Source of the DNA: Nitrospira lenta
GTDB taxonomy: Bacteria > Nitrospirota > Nitrospiria > Nitrospirales > Nitrospiraceae
Direction of reading: 5' to 3'
Assembly: GCA_945865525.1 (NCBI GenBank)
Contig: CAMBDY010000008.1
Location: 1-64,000, forward strand
DNA: 64,000 bases
Part shown: positions 16,721 to 25,462 of the stretch, one piece after another
How positions within the stretch are numbered: position 1 is the first letter of the stretch
Layout: every line of letters starts with the position of its first letter
Notes under the pieces: generated by a model
Seen by the model: the letters and a program-made list of their open reading frames with translations, nothing else
What the model was told of the DNA's origin: nothing
Databases searched by the model: none
Made by a program: the position numbers and the translations under genes

Positions 16721-18748
16721 TCACACATAACGGTCATCTTGAGAATACCAGTCAGGCCGCCCACCTTCCTCCATTAACGCCAGCTGATCCAGCAGGGCAG
16801 GCGGCACCGAGTCCAAAAATCGGGTGGGTTTGGACAGGACCATACCGCTGCCCCGATCAAACACATTGATGGGGTAAGTCAGGTACAGATGGCGCTTAGC
16901 CCTCGTCACGGAAACATAAAACAGCCGCCGCTCTTCCTCCAGCTCCTCATCTTCACCGAACGAATAGATCGACGGAAACCGCCCATCTACGATCCAAATA
17001 ACGAACACGCATTGCCACTCCAGCCCTTTAGCGGAATGGATCGTAGACAGCACAAGCCGTTCGGGGTCACGATCCGGCACTTCAACACCGACAGCATTGC
17101 CATCGGGTGGCTCCAGTGCCAAATCAGACAGAAACGCTTCAAGCCCCTGATACCGCTCTGCGATCGTCTGTAAATGATCCAGATCCCGCATACGCTTGGG
17201 ATAGTCGTCGTACTGGGCCTTAAAAATCGGCAAATAGTACTCGGAGATCTGGCTCACGAGATGCGCGGGCTGCAAATCCTCGAGTCCGGCAAGACTTTCG
17301 AGCGTCAACCCTAAATCCTTCAGCCCCTTCCCGGACCGTCCCGTCATCCCACAAAGGGTCTGATAGGGATGAGGCGACTTAACGAGCATGGCCATCACGT
17401 CCTGTGCCTTCTTAGGTCCAACCCCTTCGATGAGCATCAGCGCGCGATGCCAGCTGACGGCATCCAAGGGATTCGCCACCACGCGCAAGTGAGCTAACAG
17501 ATCCTTTACATGCGCCGTTTCGACGAACTTACCTCCACCGCGCTTCAGAAAGGGCAGGCCATGACGCGCAAGCTCGATTTCCAGATCGAACGAATGGAAG
17601 CTGGACCGGAATAGCACCGCCATTTCGCTAAGCGGAACCCCTTCCTCCCGCAGCTCCAACATCTTCTGCGCAATGAAACGCGATTGAGCATTCTCTGCCC
17701 CCGCCTCCACCAACGTCGGTAACGGCCCATCTAGCTTCCTCGTAAACAGGCGTTTGGTATATTTCTCCGCCGCCTCTTCGATAACGGCATTCGCCAGGTT
17801 CAAGATCGGCTGGGTGCTGCGGTAATTTTCTTCGAGCTTATAGATGGTGGTGCCTGGGAACAGCGCAGGGAACTCCATGATATTCTTAAAGGTCGCGCCA
17901 CGGAATGCATAGATCGATTGCGAGTCATCGCCAACGACCATGACGTTCTGATGGGTGGAGGCCAGATACCTGATGACGTCCGCCTGCAGGCGATTGGTGT
18001 CCTGATACTCATCAACCAGAATATAGCGATACAAGGACGAGATCGTCCGCCGGACTGATGCATCCTCCATTAAGAGCTGCCGCAGCAACACCAGCAAATC
18101 GTCATAATCGACCAGCTTATCCCGACGCTTCGCCGCTTGATAGCCCTGTCGCAACTGCTCCAGCGCGTCCAAATGGTCTGCGAAGTGATTGAACTCTTCG
18201 ACCACGATCTCAGCGAGCGGCCGCAACGTATTCTCGGACTTACTGAACATCTCCGCGACCGTCCCCTTGCGGGGAAACCGCTTATCCTTTTCGTGCAAGC
18301 CCAGTTGCGCCCGCACCAAAGCGATCAAATCTTCAGCATCACCCCGATCGAGAATTGTGAAGCCCGGCTCCAGCCCAATGGCTCGTCCATAGCGCCGGAG
18401 CAAGCTATTAGCCACGGAGTGAAAGGTGCCGCCACGAACCCGCTCGCTGCGGAGACCAATCAGCTCACCCACGCGTTCCAGCATTTCCTGAGACGACTTC
18501 CGCGTAAAGGTCAGCAAGAGAATAAGGGATGGGTCGATCCCCGAATTGATCAAATAGGCGACGCGATAGACCAGGGTCCTAGTCTTGCCACTCCCAGCTC
18601 CGGCAATGACCAACGCCGGCCCTTCGCCCGCCACCACAGCCGCAAGCTGCTGGGCATTCAGCGCCGCCGCATAGTCAATGGACAGGGTGGGAGCTGGCCC
18701 CTGGTCTGGCGACCGTTTCAATACATAGGGAGTGATGTCTGGATTCAT
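16721..18748 (-). CDS. UvrD/PcrA-family SF1 DNA helicase
   Basis: A 675-residue 3'-5' helicase for DNA repair or replication restart. Visible motifs: the Q-motif LNAQQLAAV, Walker A AGAGSGKT near residue 52, LLLTFTRKSSQEML (Ia), VDEYQDTN (motif II), VGDDSQSIYAFRGA (III), LEENYRS (IV), VLSTIHSAKGLEWQCVF (V) and RRLFYVSVTRAKRHL (VI). It is slightly shorter than E. coli UvrD and lacks a clear RNAP-binding tail. It is complete, and nothing suggests decay. Confidence 0.93.
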   Translation of the reverse strand: MNPDITPYVLKRSPDQGPAPTLSIDYAAALNAQQLAAVVAGEGPALVIAGAGSGKTRTLVYRVAYLINSGIDPSLILLLTFTRKSSQEMLERVGELIGLRSERVRGGTFHSVANSLLRRYGRAIGLEPGFTILDRGDAEDLIALVRAQLGLHEKDKRFPRKGTVAEMFSKSENTLRPLAEIVVEEFNHFADHLDALEQLRQGYQAAKRRDKLVDYDDLLVLLRQLLMEDASVRRTISSLYRYILVDEYQDTNRLQADVIRYLASTHQNVMVVGDDSQSIYAFRGATFKNIMEFPALFPGTTIYKLEENYRSTQPILNLANAVIEEAAEKYTKRLFTRKLDGPLPTLVEAGAENAQSRFIAQKMLELREEGVPLSEMAVLFRSSFHSFDLEIELARHGLPFLKRGGGKFVETAHVKDLLAHLRVVANPLDAVSWHRALMLIEGVGPKKAQDVMAMLVKSPHPYQTLCGMTGRSGKGLKDLGLTLESLAGLEDLQPAHLVSQISEYYLPIFKAQYDDYPKRMRDLDHLQTIAERYQGLEAFLSDLALEPPDGNAVGVEVPDRDPERLVLSTIHSAKGLEWQCVFVIWIVDGRFPSIYSFGEDEELEEERRLFYVSVTRAKRHLYLTYPINVFDRGSGMVLSKPTRFLDSVPPALLDQLALMEEGGRPDWYSQDDRYV

Positions 18749-19009
18749 GCAGGTCGCTCATGAGGTGGTCGGGCTGTATAGCACACTGAGGCTGCCCTTT
18801 CAAACAAACCAACCGATCCAGCGAGGCCACAACGGGCACACTCAGAACGATGAGTGCGAAACTGAAATTAATTGCCCTATTCATACACTCGTCACCACCG
18901 TTCAGCACTTTTCATATGGGCGGCCTGTGTCAGCATCTTGCCCCGCGGACAGCCCTTGGAGACCGGATGACAACTTGTATATAATAAGTCTTATTCTTGC
19001 GAGGTCATT
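18749..19009. other. divergent intergenic region
   Basis: Lies between the helicase (minus) and the 281-aa gene (plus). It contains the plus-strand promoter noted separately. I saw no small gene with a credible start and ribosome binding site. Confidence 0.6.
18956..18985 (+). promoter_or_regulatory. sigma70 promoter for the 281-aa gene
   Basis: TTGGAG (18956-18961) and a perfect TATAAT (18980-18985) are 18 bp apart, about 25 nt upstream of the GTG start at 19010. Confidence 0.65.
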
Positions 19010-19855
19010 GTGGGAACGTCAAAAAAATTATACAGCGAACAACTCCGCGGGATCGCCGAATTAATTCTGGCCGTCGCGGGCGAATCCGTGACCGTCATGA
19101 AACGAAATGCTCCCGAGCGGGCCTTGAAGCTGAAGCGTCACGAAGAATGGGAGATCTATCTTGAGTTTCTGAAAGTCATGTTTAATCTGACCGACCGGCT
19201 CTCCATCTTGTTCTTGCCAATCAACGAGCAACCGCAGTTCATGGACAGTCTTGAGGACGCCGTCACCCTGCAATTGAAACAGGTGCTCGAACCGGCATTC
19301 GGCACCGGGAGCGACCAAACAGAAATCATGCTCACCGTCGGGACGGCGGTGGCGGAAAGCCGGCAGATCTATGAGCGCTATCGCTTCCTGGTCACCGAGA
19401 ACAATCCTGCCAAGGATGAGATGTTAAAAGACTTTGGGGGACGAGTCGCCGACGCGATGGGCATCGCGGGAAACGCGCAAGTCTCTTCCGCCGCCACGCT
19501 CTGCGCGAGCGCTGTGATTCCTGCCATCAAAGCAATCTTAGCGGGAGACGCGCCGCCTACCGCTGGTACCGCTGCGACCCCATCAATCGCGACAGCCCCT
19601 GCCGCTGCGCTACCAGAATCCCAGGGCCCGACGGGGACGGAGATCAAGCTCGTCAGCGTCATGTCGACCATCACAGGGGAAGAAGTTGAAACTCGCTGGG
19701 GACTGCACCCACGATTCCGACAGGATCTTCCCCCCGACGACGCACAACAACTCACCAAATTCATGAATCGAGTGGCAAAAATTCTTGGCGAGCGTTATGC
19801 CTCCGTGGCCTTCTCCGACGAATGGGCGTCCTACCATAAGGCCGGTCACGCCTAA
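19010..19855 (+). CDS. hypothetical cytosolic protein, 281 aa
   Basis: Starts at a GTG with GAGG just upstream and a clear promoter. Residues 1-170 are mostly alpha-helical without a signal peptide. An Ala/Pro/Thr-rich linker spans about 182-205 (APPTAGTAATPSIATAPAAALPE in part). A C-terminal domain of about 75 residues includes VSVMSTITGEEVETRWGLHP. I do not recognise either domain. A two-domain architecture with a flexible linker is the only firm statement. Confidence 0.7.
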   Translation: MGTSKKLYSEQLRGIAELILAVAGESVTVMKRNAPERALKLKRHEEWEIYLEFLKVMFNLTDRLSILFLPINEQPQFMDSLEDAVTLQLKQVLEPAFGTGSDQTEIMLTVGTAVAESRQIYERYRFLVTENNPAKDEMLKDFGGRVADAMGIAGNAQVSSAATLCASAVIPAIKAILAGDAPPTAGTAATPSIATAPAAALPESQGPTGTEIKLVSVMSTITGEEVETRWGLHPRFRQDLPPDDAQQLTKFMNRVAKILGERYASVAFSDEWASYHKAGHA

Positions 19856-20027
19856 TTGTTCTCGCCAGTCGAACGTGGCAGTCCTCTCAGGATAGCGCCG
19901 ACTTCCTATCCAGCAATCGGGAGGTGCAGTGGAGATTCCGCAGGCAACAGCCGATGAACCGAATGACATCTGTCAAGGAATACGTCGACCCTCTCGATGC
20001 GCCGGCCATGGTCCGCACCCCGTCGAC

Positions 20028-21446
20028 ATGGTAACCAACCCTCACGCCAAGCAGGCACAACGCGACGCGCGCGGTACCATTGCGGCAGGCGTCCATCTGC
20101 TCGGGGGCCTCATCTTCAGCGCAATCGTTATAGGTCTGCCTCCAGCAGAGGCAGGCACGCCCAGAACCCCCAGCGGCTCAGCCATTGAACGTGAGGCCAC
20201 AGAATCCTTTAAGCATGCAGACTACGACCAGGTCCTAAAGCTCTGGCGATCGATCCCAGCAGAGGCGACCCCCTCGAAACCGCTCATCCGCCTCGCCTTC
20301 CACAGCTTCATCAAACTGGGACGGCCAGAAGAAGCCTTCCCCCTCTATCAGCGGTTAGTGCCACCTGATGGGCAGGATGACCCGCACCTCTTACGACCCC
20401 TCGCCCTGAGTTTTGTGACCAGCCATGTCCGCGACTCCCAGGAATATGTCCGGATCGCAGCCTACACGGTACTGGCTGAGCTCGGCCTCCCAGACACACA
20501 AGCCATCCTGGAAGACGGATTGCTCGACAGCTCGGTTCTGGTGCGGGCTCGCGCCGCCGAAGCGATCGGCAAAGCCGGACTTGCAGGCAAATCAGGCCCC
20601 TTGCTCCGCGCGCTTAACGACGCGATGCCAGCCGTACGAATTGCTGCCATGACTGTGTTGAGCGAGGCCAAAGCCACAGCGATCATGCCCCAGCTTATCG
20701 CCATCGCCAGGACGGATGACGGGCCAGAAGCCGTGTTCGCCTATGCTGCGCTCTACCGGCTTGGCAAACAGGACATGCTGATTGACATCATCGGTGCAGC
20801 AACGCTGCCTGACCCCGATATCCGGATGGCGGCCCTGGGAATGTTGGGGCAGCTGAAACGTCCCTCAAGCCTATCGGTTTTAAGCCAAGGCGTGTACGAC
20901 CCTGAGCCCTCGGTCCGCGCTTTCGCCGCCGGGGCATTGGGAGACTACGGACAGGCCGGCGTAGTCGCACCCCTCACCCATGCGCTGAGCGATGAAAGTA
21001 GCAGGGTCCGCGCCGTCGCCGCCGTGAGTCTTGGCAAGCTAGGTATTCGAGAGAACCGACCTTTATTGCAAACCCTAACGCGCGATGCCAACATGCAGGT
21101 CCGGGCCAGTGCTGTGGAAGGACTGCTCAGGCTGGGCGATGCATCGGCGGTCTTGCTCGCTGCAGACTTAGCCAGACACCCAGACCCCTCGATCCGCGCC
21201 GCGGCAGCCCATGCCCTAGCCGCCACCTCCGACAAACAAGCCGCCGTGGTGCTGCAGACGCTACTACAAGACCAACAACCCCAACCCCGGCTCTTGGCGG
21301 CAAAAGCCCTAGGCAAGAGCGCTGCCCCTATAATGCCGCTGCTCAAAAAAGGGTTACAAGACTCGGAGGTCGCCATTCGTCTGGCGGCGGCAGGCAGTCT
21401 GCTCCAACAGCTTCGCCATCCCATAACCGCTCCCAAAGGCCGTTAG
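20028..21446 (+). CDS. exported HEAT-repeat protein
   Basis: The frame is open from 19929, but I prefer the ATG at 20028 because it places a hydrophobic segment (GVHLLGGLIFSAIVIGLPPAEA) as signal or anchor near the N-terminus. The rest is about ten HEAT/PBS-lyase-like repeats (for example SVLVRARAAEAIGKAG, SVRAFAAGALGDYG, RVRAVAAVSLGKLG), which form a superhelical scaffold for protein binding. No catalytic residues are expected. The next gene is a small membrane coiled-coil protein 16 nt downstream, so the two may work together at the envelope. Confidence 0.8.
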   Translation: MVTNPHAKQAQRDARGTIAAGVHLLGGLIFSAIVIGLPPAEAGTPRTPSGSAIEREATESFKHADYDQVLKLWRSIPAEATPSKPLIRLAFHSFIKLGRPEEAFPLYQRLVPPDGQDDPHLLRPLALSFVTSHVRDSQEYVRIAAYTVLAELGLPDTQAILEDGLLDSSVLVRARAAEAIGKAGLAGKSGPLLRALNDAMPAVRIAAMTVLSEAKATAIMPQLIAIARTDDGPEAVFAYAALYRLGKQDMLIDIIGAATLPDPDIRMAALGMLGQLKRPSSLSVLSQGVYDPEPSVRAFAAGALGDYGQAGVVAPLTHALSDESSRVRAVAAVSLGKLGIRENRPLLQTLTRDANMQVRASAVEGLLRLGDASAVLLAADLARHPDPSIRAAAAHALAATSDKQAAVVLQTLLQDQQPQPRLLAAKALGKSAAPIMPLLKKGLQDSEVAIRLAAAGSLLQQLRHPITAPKGR

Positions 21447-21462
21447 CCGAAAGGATCACGCA

Positions 21463-21909
21463 ATGTTGAAACTTCTCGGAGCGCTCGTCATGGCCGCCAC
21501 ATTCTTCGGCCTCGGATTTTATCTCGGCCAACGTCCGGTTGGCACGTTACAGCACATGGTCTTAGACCTCCAACGTTCGATCGCAGCCATGTCCAGAAAT
21601 GTTTACGACACCACAATGGGAGAGCTCCGCAAGCGGCAGGCGCTGATCGACGGAAAATCACGGGTGGTGCAGGCGAAATCAGAACTCTTGGAGAAAAACG
21701 TTGGAGAAGCTGCCAAACAATTGGGCGAAGCAGCTGACACGCTAGAAGAGGCTTCTACTGCTCTCAAACACGACGAAACGACCGTCCCCCTAAAATCACT
21801 CGCAGGGAAACTCCGGGAACTCAAACTGGAATTGTCGATGGGAAAAGCGGTATCGATCAAGAAGATCGACGAGATTCAACGGGAGATCGACCGGCAGATC
21901 AATCGCTAA
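21463..21909 (+). CDS. membrane-anchored coiled-coil protein
   Basis: 148 residues with one N-terminal membrane segment (ALVMAATFFGLGFYLG) and then a long helical region (about residues 35-148) rich in Leu, Glu and Lys with heptad patterns (KQLGEAADTLEEASTAL). No known domain was found. It follows the exported HEAT protein in the same direction and ends 3 nt before the convergent HEAT gene. Confidence 0.7.
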   Translation: MLKLLGALVMAATFFGLGFYLGQRPVGTLQHMVLDLQRSIAAMSRNVYDTTMGELRKRQALIDGKSRVVQAKSELLEKNVGEAAKQLGEAADTLEEASTALKHDETTVPLKSLAGKLRELKLELSMGKAVSIKKIDEIQREIDRQINR

Positions 21910-21912
21910 CTG

Positions 21913-22731
21913 TTAGGCGTTGGCAGTCTGCTTCTTCCACTTCGCGAGGATCCGCTCCACCCGCATCCGTACCACCATATCCGGATCTTTCATTAACGGC
22001 TTAATGGCATCACGGCCTCGGTCTTCGCCGATCGCCTCAAGCGCCGCTGCCGCGGTCAAACGGGTGAACCAATCTTTGTCAGTCAGCATGCCAATGATGG
22101 GATCGATCGCCTCGGCACTCTTAATCCGCCCCAAGGCCATGATAGCCTGCTTCTGGACCATCTCATCTTTGTCCTTGAGCGCGATGACCAAGCGAGAGAC
22201 CGACGGAGCGCCAAGCTCGACAAGGGCATTGGTCGCATCATCCTTGGATTCGTCATTTTTCAACTGCTTCATCAAAGGATCGAGCACGCGCTCATCGCGA
22301 ATCTTCCCGAGCGCCATAATCACGTACTTCCGCACGTCCCAATCGCGAAGCAACCTGATCAACAGCTCGACGGCGGGGGAACCGATCTGGCCTAGCCCCT
22401 CGATCGCCACATCTCTGACTTGCCAGTCACCGTCACGCAAGGCGCTGCACAGAGGCGCCACGCAGCGTTCATCACCCATTTCACCGAGCGTGATCGCCGC
22501 CTCGCGGCGCACGACCCAATCAGGATCCTTGAGCAGATCGATCTGGATCTCGATCTCATCCTTAACCTTTTCTTCTTCGAGGACGGCATCTTCCGTCAGT
22601 TCCGTCGCCGGCATAACCGCGTCCGGAGACTCTCCGGTGAAATCAGCCGCTACCTGATCAGTCAATTCGTCGCTCACCGTCTCTGCAGCGGTCGGCGCCG
22701 TCGGCTCTTCTTTGGATTCTGCTTGTGCCAT
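21913..22731 (-). CDS. cytosolic HEAT-repeat (PBS lyase-like) protein
   Basis: 272 residues without a signal peptide. An acidic, Thr/Ala-rich N-terminus (about 1-60) precedes six HEAT-type repeats with the DPDWVVRREAAITLGEMGD pattern, such as DGDWQVRDVAIEGLGQIG and DKDWFTRLTAAAALEAIG. Repeats like these scaffold protein interactions; a lyase activity is not implied. It converges on the upstream membrane gene and lies downstream of a small basic protein on the same strand. Confidence 0.85.
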   Translation of the reverse strand: MAQAESKEEPTAPTAAETVSDELTDQVAADFTGESPDAVMPATELTEDAVLEEEKVKDEIEIQIDLLKDPDWVVRREAAITLGEMGDERCVAPLCSALRDGDWQVRDVAIEGLGQIGSPAVELLIRLLRDWDVRKYVIMALGKIRDERVLDPLMKQLKNDESKDDATNALVELGAPSVSRLVIALKDKDEMVQKQAIMALGRIKSAEAIDPIIGMLTDKDWFTRLTAAAALEAIGEDRGRDAIKPLMKDPDMVVRMRVERILAKWKKQTANA

Positions 22732-22785
22732 GGGTACTGCCTTAATAATTCATTCACTTACCGGTCAACGACCTGACCGCAGTGA

Positions 22786-22989
22786 CTATTTCTTCGCGGC
22801 TACTTTCTTACTCGCAGAGTTCTTCTTGCGCAACATGACCACCCGCCGCTTCCGTTGCGTCCGTTTCAGCCGCTTCTTCAACGAGCGAAGCGCCTCATTG
22901 CCTTGAGAATCCTTCTGACCGGTCAGCTTCTCAGCCACCTTCTTTTTTAGTCTGGTTTCGTCCGATTCACTCGCCGTTGTTTTCGCCAT
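22786..22989 (-). CDS. small, very basic Lys/Arg-rich protein
   Basis: 67 residues, mostly Lys, Arg and Ser (SLKKRLKRTQRKRRVVMLRKK, then SASKKVAAKK). It resembles histone-like tails or a ribosome-associated peptide, so nucleic-acid binding is likely but no family is recognised. It has its own promoter (23056-23085) with a consensus TTGACA box, and a GGGAGG ribosome binding site. Confidence 0.7.
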   Translation of the reverse strand: MAKTTASESDETRLKKKVAEKLTGQKDSQGNEALRSLKKRLKRTQRKRRVVMLRKKNSASKKVAAKK

Positions 22990-23055
22990 CCGGATTCGGG
23001 CCTCCCTGTATACCTAATTAATCTACTGTTCCCTCCGATCCCATCGGGAAGTGGC

Positions 23056-23085
23056 AGTTTAGTAGAGGGCTTCACGCTCTGTCAA
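23056..23085 (-). promoter_or_regulatory. sigma70 promoter of the small basic protein
   Basis: On the minus strand a consensus TTGACA (23080-23085) and TAAACT (23056-23061) are 18 bp apart, giving a leader of about 60 nt before the ATG at 22989. Confidence 0.65.
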
Positions 23086-23170
23086 CCGGCGGCTACGCAA
23101 AGAGCGAAGGGGCTAAACCGAAACAACCATACCAACTAGAGAGGAAAACTCGGGGGCTCTCCAGAAAACC

Positions 23171-23515
23171 CTATTGCAGCTGAATCAGACGGGCAAAGAC
23201 CCCGTCCCGCTGCTTCACATAGGTCAGCTTTACCACCTCACCCACGCGAATGGTCTGAAGGGCAATCCGTTTCCTCTTTCGGGTGATCTGAGTTTTAGCG
23301 CCAACCTTGGCCCACACCGTCATATCGTTGTGCTTCGACAAAGGGGTCTTAACGACAATCATATGGGGAGATTGGGTCAGATTGATCACCACCACCTGCC
23401 CCTGAACCCGATATGTCCGCTCACTGGCAACAGCAGAGTCTGGTCCAATCAAAAACAGGTTCAGCAACGCGGCGACTGCGCATAGTACCCGCCGTTGTTG
23501 ACGTGCTCTGGTCAT
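23171..23515 (-). CDS. exported small beta-rich protein
   Basis: Start taken at the ATG ending at 23515. A signal peptide (VLCAVAALLNLFLIGPDSAVAS) precedes about 80 residues of beta-type sequence (YRVQGQVVVINLTQSPHMIVVKTP...). The fold resembles OB-like or DUF5666-type periplasmic proteins, but this is only a composition match. It is divergent from the ABC operon. Confidence 0.65.
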   Translation of the reverse strand: MTRARQQRRVLCAVAALLNLFLIGPDSAVASERTYRVQGQVVVINLTQSPHMIVVKTPLSKHNDMTVWAKVGAKTQITRKRKRIALQTIRVGEVVKLTYVKQRDGVFARLIQLQ

Positions 23516-23609
23516 AGTGATCGGTGCCCCCTGCAAGTCAGTTCAGACGAGTAAACACTCTAACAGGACGCGAAAAACCTGTAAAGCGGTACGACGCAAA
23601 CACACGATA

Positions 23610-23638
23610 TTGACTGCCCCAATCCGACTTAGTAAGAT
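23610..23638 (+). promoter_or_regulatory. sigma70 promoter of the ABC export operon
   Basis: TTGACT (23610-23615) and TAAGAT (23633-23638) are 17 bp apart, about 75 nt upstream of the ATPase start at 23718. Confidence 0.7.
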
Positions 23639-23717
23639 GTCCACCTGTTGCCAGTCAGGGGACAATGACCAACCCGCCGGCAGTGTTCTCCAATACTCCA
23701 CGATCCACTCAGCGCCT

Positions 23718-24698
23718 ATGATTGAAGTCCAACAAATCACGAAGCGGTATGGGCACCATACCGCTATTGACCGCGTGAGCTTCTCCGTCGCCAAAGGCGA
23801 GGTCCTAGCCTTTCTGGGTCCGAACGGAGCGGGAAAAACAACCACGATGCGCATCCTGACCTGCTTCATGCCTGCCACCGAAGGCAAAGCATTGGTCGCA
23901 GGGTTCGATTGTGCAGACCAGCCGCTTGAAGTGAAACGCCGGATCGGCTACTTGCCAGAGACTCCACCGGTCTATCTAGAACTGACGGTCACCGAATATC
24001 TTCAATTCGTCGGCCGCCTCCGCGGCCTGAGCGGGAAAATCCTCACCATGTCCATGCAACGAGAAATTGAGCGACTTGGACTGGGCACGGTGCAACATCG
24101 GCTTATTGGGAACCTCTCTCGCGGCTATCGCCAGCGTGTCGGCCTGGCCCAAGCGCTACTGCATGATCCCCAAATCTTAATTCTGGATGAACCAACCGTC
24201 GGGCTCGACCCGAAACAGATTATTGAAATCCGGGAATTAATCAAAAATCTGGCTGGCTCCCATTCCGTCATTCTGAGTACGCACATTCTTCCCGAGGCCA
24301 CCGCCGTGTGCCAACGTGTCGTCATCATCAGCAGCGGGCGTATCGTGGCAGAAGATACCCCTGAGCAACTCTCTGCGCGCTTACGCCAGTCAGAAAAAAT
24401 CTCCCTGACTCTCAAATCTCCCGCACCGGACACAGGCCAGCTCTTAAAATCGGTGCAGGGCGTCCAGAACGTCTTCACCAGCGACGCCCCCGGCACGTTT
24501 CTGCTGGAATGTGAACTCGGCCGGGACGCAAGAGAAGAGGTGGCGCGCCTGGCCGTCACCAAGGGATGGGGGCTAGTTGAGCTGAAAGCTATTTCCATGA
24601 CCCTAGAGGATGTGTTCCTCCGACTCACGAGAACCGAAGAAGGGCGCCCGCAGGATACCGTGGTTGCCACCACAGAACCAGCAGGCCGGCCAGCATGA
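23718..24698 (+). CDS. ABC transporter ATPase, gliding (GldA)-type
   Basis: The start is the ATG at 23718, where homology begins (MIEVQQITKRYG); the frame is open further upstream but shows no homology. Walker A is GPNGAGKTT, the Q-loop lies in GYLPETPPVY, the signature is LSRGYRQRVG, Walker B is LILDEPTVGLDP, and the H-loop is STHILPEA. The C-terminal extension (about residues 220-310) is typical of DrrA/GldA-like ATPases. It overlaps the permease gene by 4 nt and is the first gene of a four-gene operon. Confidence 0.92.
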   Translation: MIEVQQITKRYGHHTAIDRVSFSVAKGEVLAFLGPNGAGKTTTMRILTCFMPATEGKALVAGFDCADQPLEVKRRIGYLPETPPVYLELTVTEYLQFVGRLRGLSGKILTMSMQREIERLGLGTVQHRLIGNLSRGYRQRVGLAQALLHDPQILILDEPTVGLDPKQIIEIRELIKNLAGSHSVILSTHILPEATAVCQRVVIISSGRIVAEDTPEQLSARLRQSEKISLTLKSPAPDTGQLLKSVQGVQNVFTSDAPGTFLLECELGRDAREEVARLAVTKGWGLVELKAISMTLEDVFLRLTRTEEGRPQDTVVATTEPAGRPA

Positions 24699-25462
24699 CG
24701 CCAGTCCAAGCCATCATTGCTAAAGAACTACGCTCCTACTTCGTCTCGCCAGTCGTCTATGTTGTGGGATCCGTCTTTCTCTTGATCGTGGGACTTCTCG
24801 CCTACCTCTACGTAGTTTTTGCCGGGGCTCAGGCGATTCAGCTAATGCAGCTGCAGGGAAGCGCCCAGATCAATCTGAACGATCTGGTCTTCCGGAATCT
24901 CTTTTCCAGCATACGATTCATTCTACTGATTATCCTACCGATCCTGACGATGCGGCTGTTCGCCGAAGAGCGCAAACTCCGCACCTTTGAATTCTTGTTG
25001 ACCTCTCCCATTGGAATCAACGAGATCGTGGCAGGCAAATTCATGAGCGTCTTCCTCGTTTTCCTGGGCCTCGTCGGACTAACTGGCCTCCTGCCACTCG
25101 TGCTCGCCCTCTTCAGCAGCTTCGATTGGTACCCCGTGCTAACCGGCTACCTGGGCCTGATCCTGCTCGGCGCCCTCTTCCTCTCCGTCGGCGTCCTGGC
25201 CTCCGCCTTGACAGAGAACCAGATCGTCGCAGCCTTTGTGAGCTTTGGCCTGCTGCTGGTCCTCTGGCTCTTCTCTGGTGTCGGCTCGCTCCTCGGGGAT
25301 ACGGCCATCGGACAAACCATCTCCTACCTGTCATTCATGGAACATTACGACCACCTCGTGCGTGGACTGGTCGATACGAAAGACCTCGTGTATTTCGTGA
25401 GCGGCCTAGCCTTGATGCTCTTTTTGTCCCATCGAGTCGTGGACTCAACTAGGTGGAAATGA
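24695..25462 (+). CDS. ABC-2 permease, GldF-type
   Basis: 255 residues with six hydrophobic spans, including SPVVYVVGSVFLLIVGLLAYLYV, FILLIILPILTMRLFAEE and the last span near SGLALMLFLSHRVV. The LFAEERKLRTFEFLLTSPI coupling segment is typical of ABC-2 permeases. It overlaps both neighbours. Together with the ATPase and the GldG-like protein it forms an ABC system related to those annotated for gliding; gliding itself is not implied here, because the same genes occur in non-gliding bacteria. Confidence 0.9.
   Translation: MTPVQAIIAKELRSYFVSPVVYVVGSVFLLIVGLLAYLYVVFAGAQAIQLMQLQGSAQINLNDLVFRNLFSSIRFILLIILPILTMRLFAEERKLRTFEFLLTSPIGINEIVAGKFMSVFLVFLGLVGLTGLLPLVLALFSSFDWYPVLTGYLGLILLGALFLSVGVLASALTENQIVAAFVSFGLLLVLWLFSGVGSLLGDTAIGQTISYLSFMEHYDHLVRGLVDTKDLVYFVSGLALMLFLSHRVVDSTRWK

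Noticed and set aside
19929-20027. Upstream extension of the exported HEAT protein
   Set aside because: The extra 33 residues look non-protein-like and would push the signal segment too far from the N-terminus.
24125-24709. 194-codon minus-strand frame inside the ABC ATPase
   Set aside because: Lies fully under a clearly recognised ATPase; no independent start signal.
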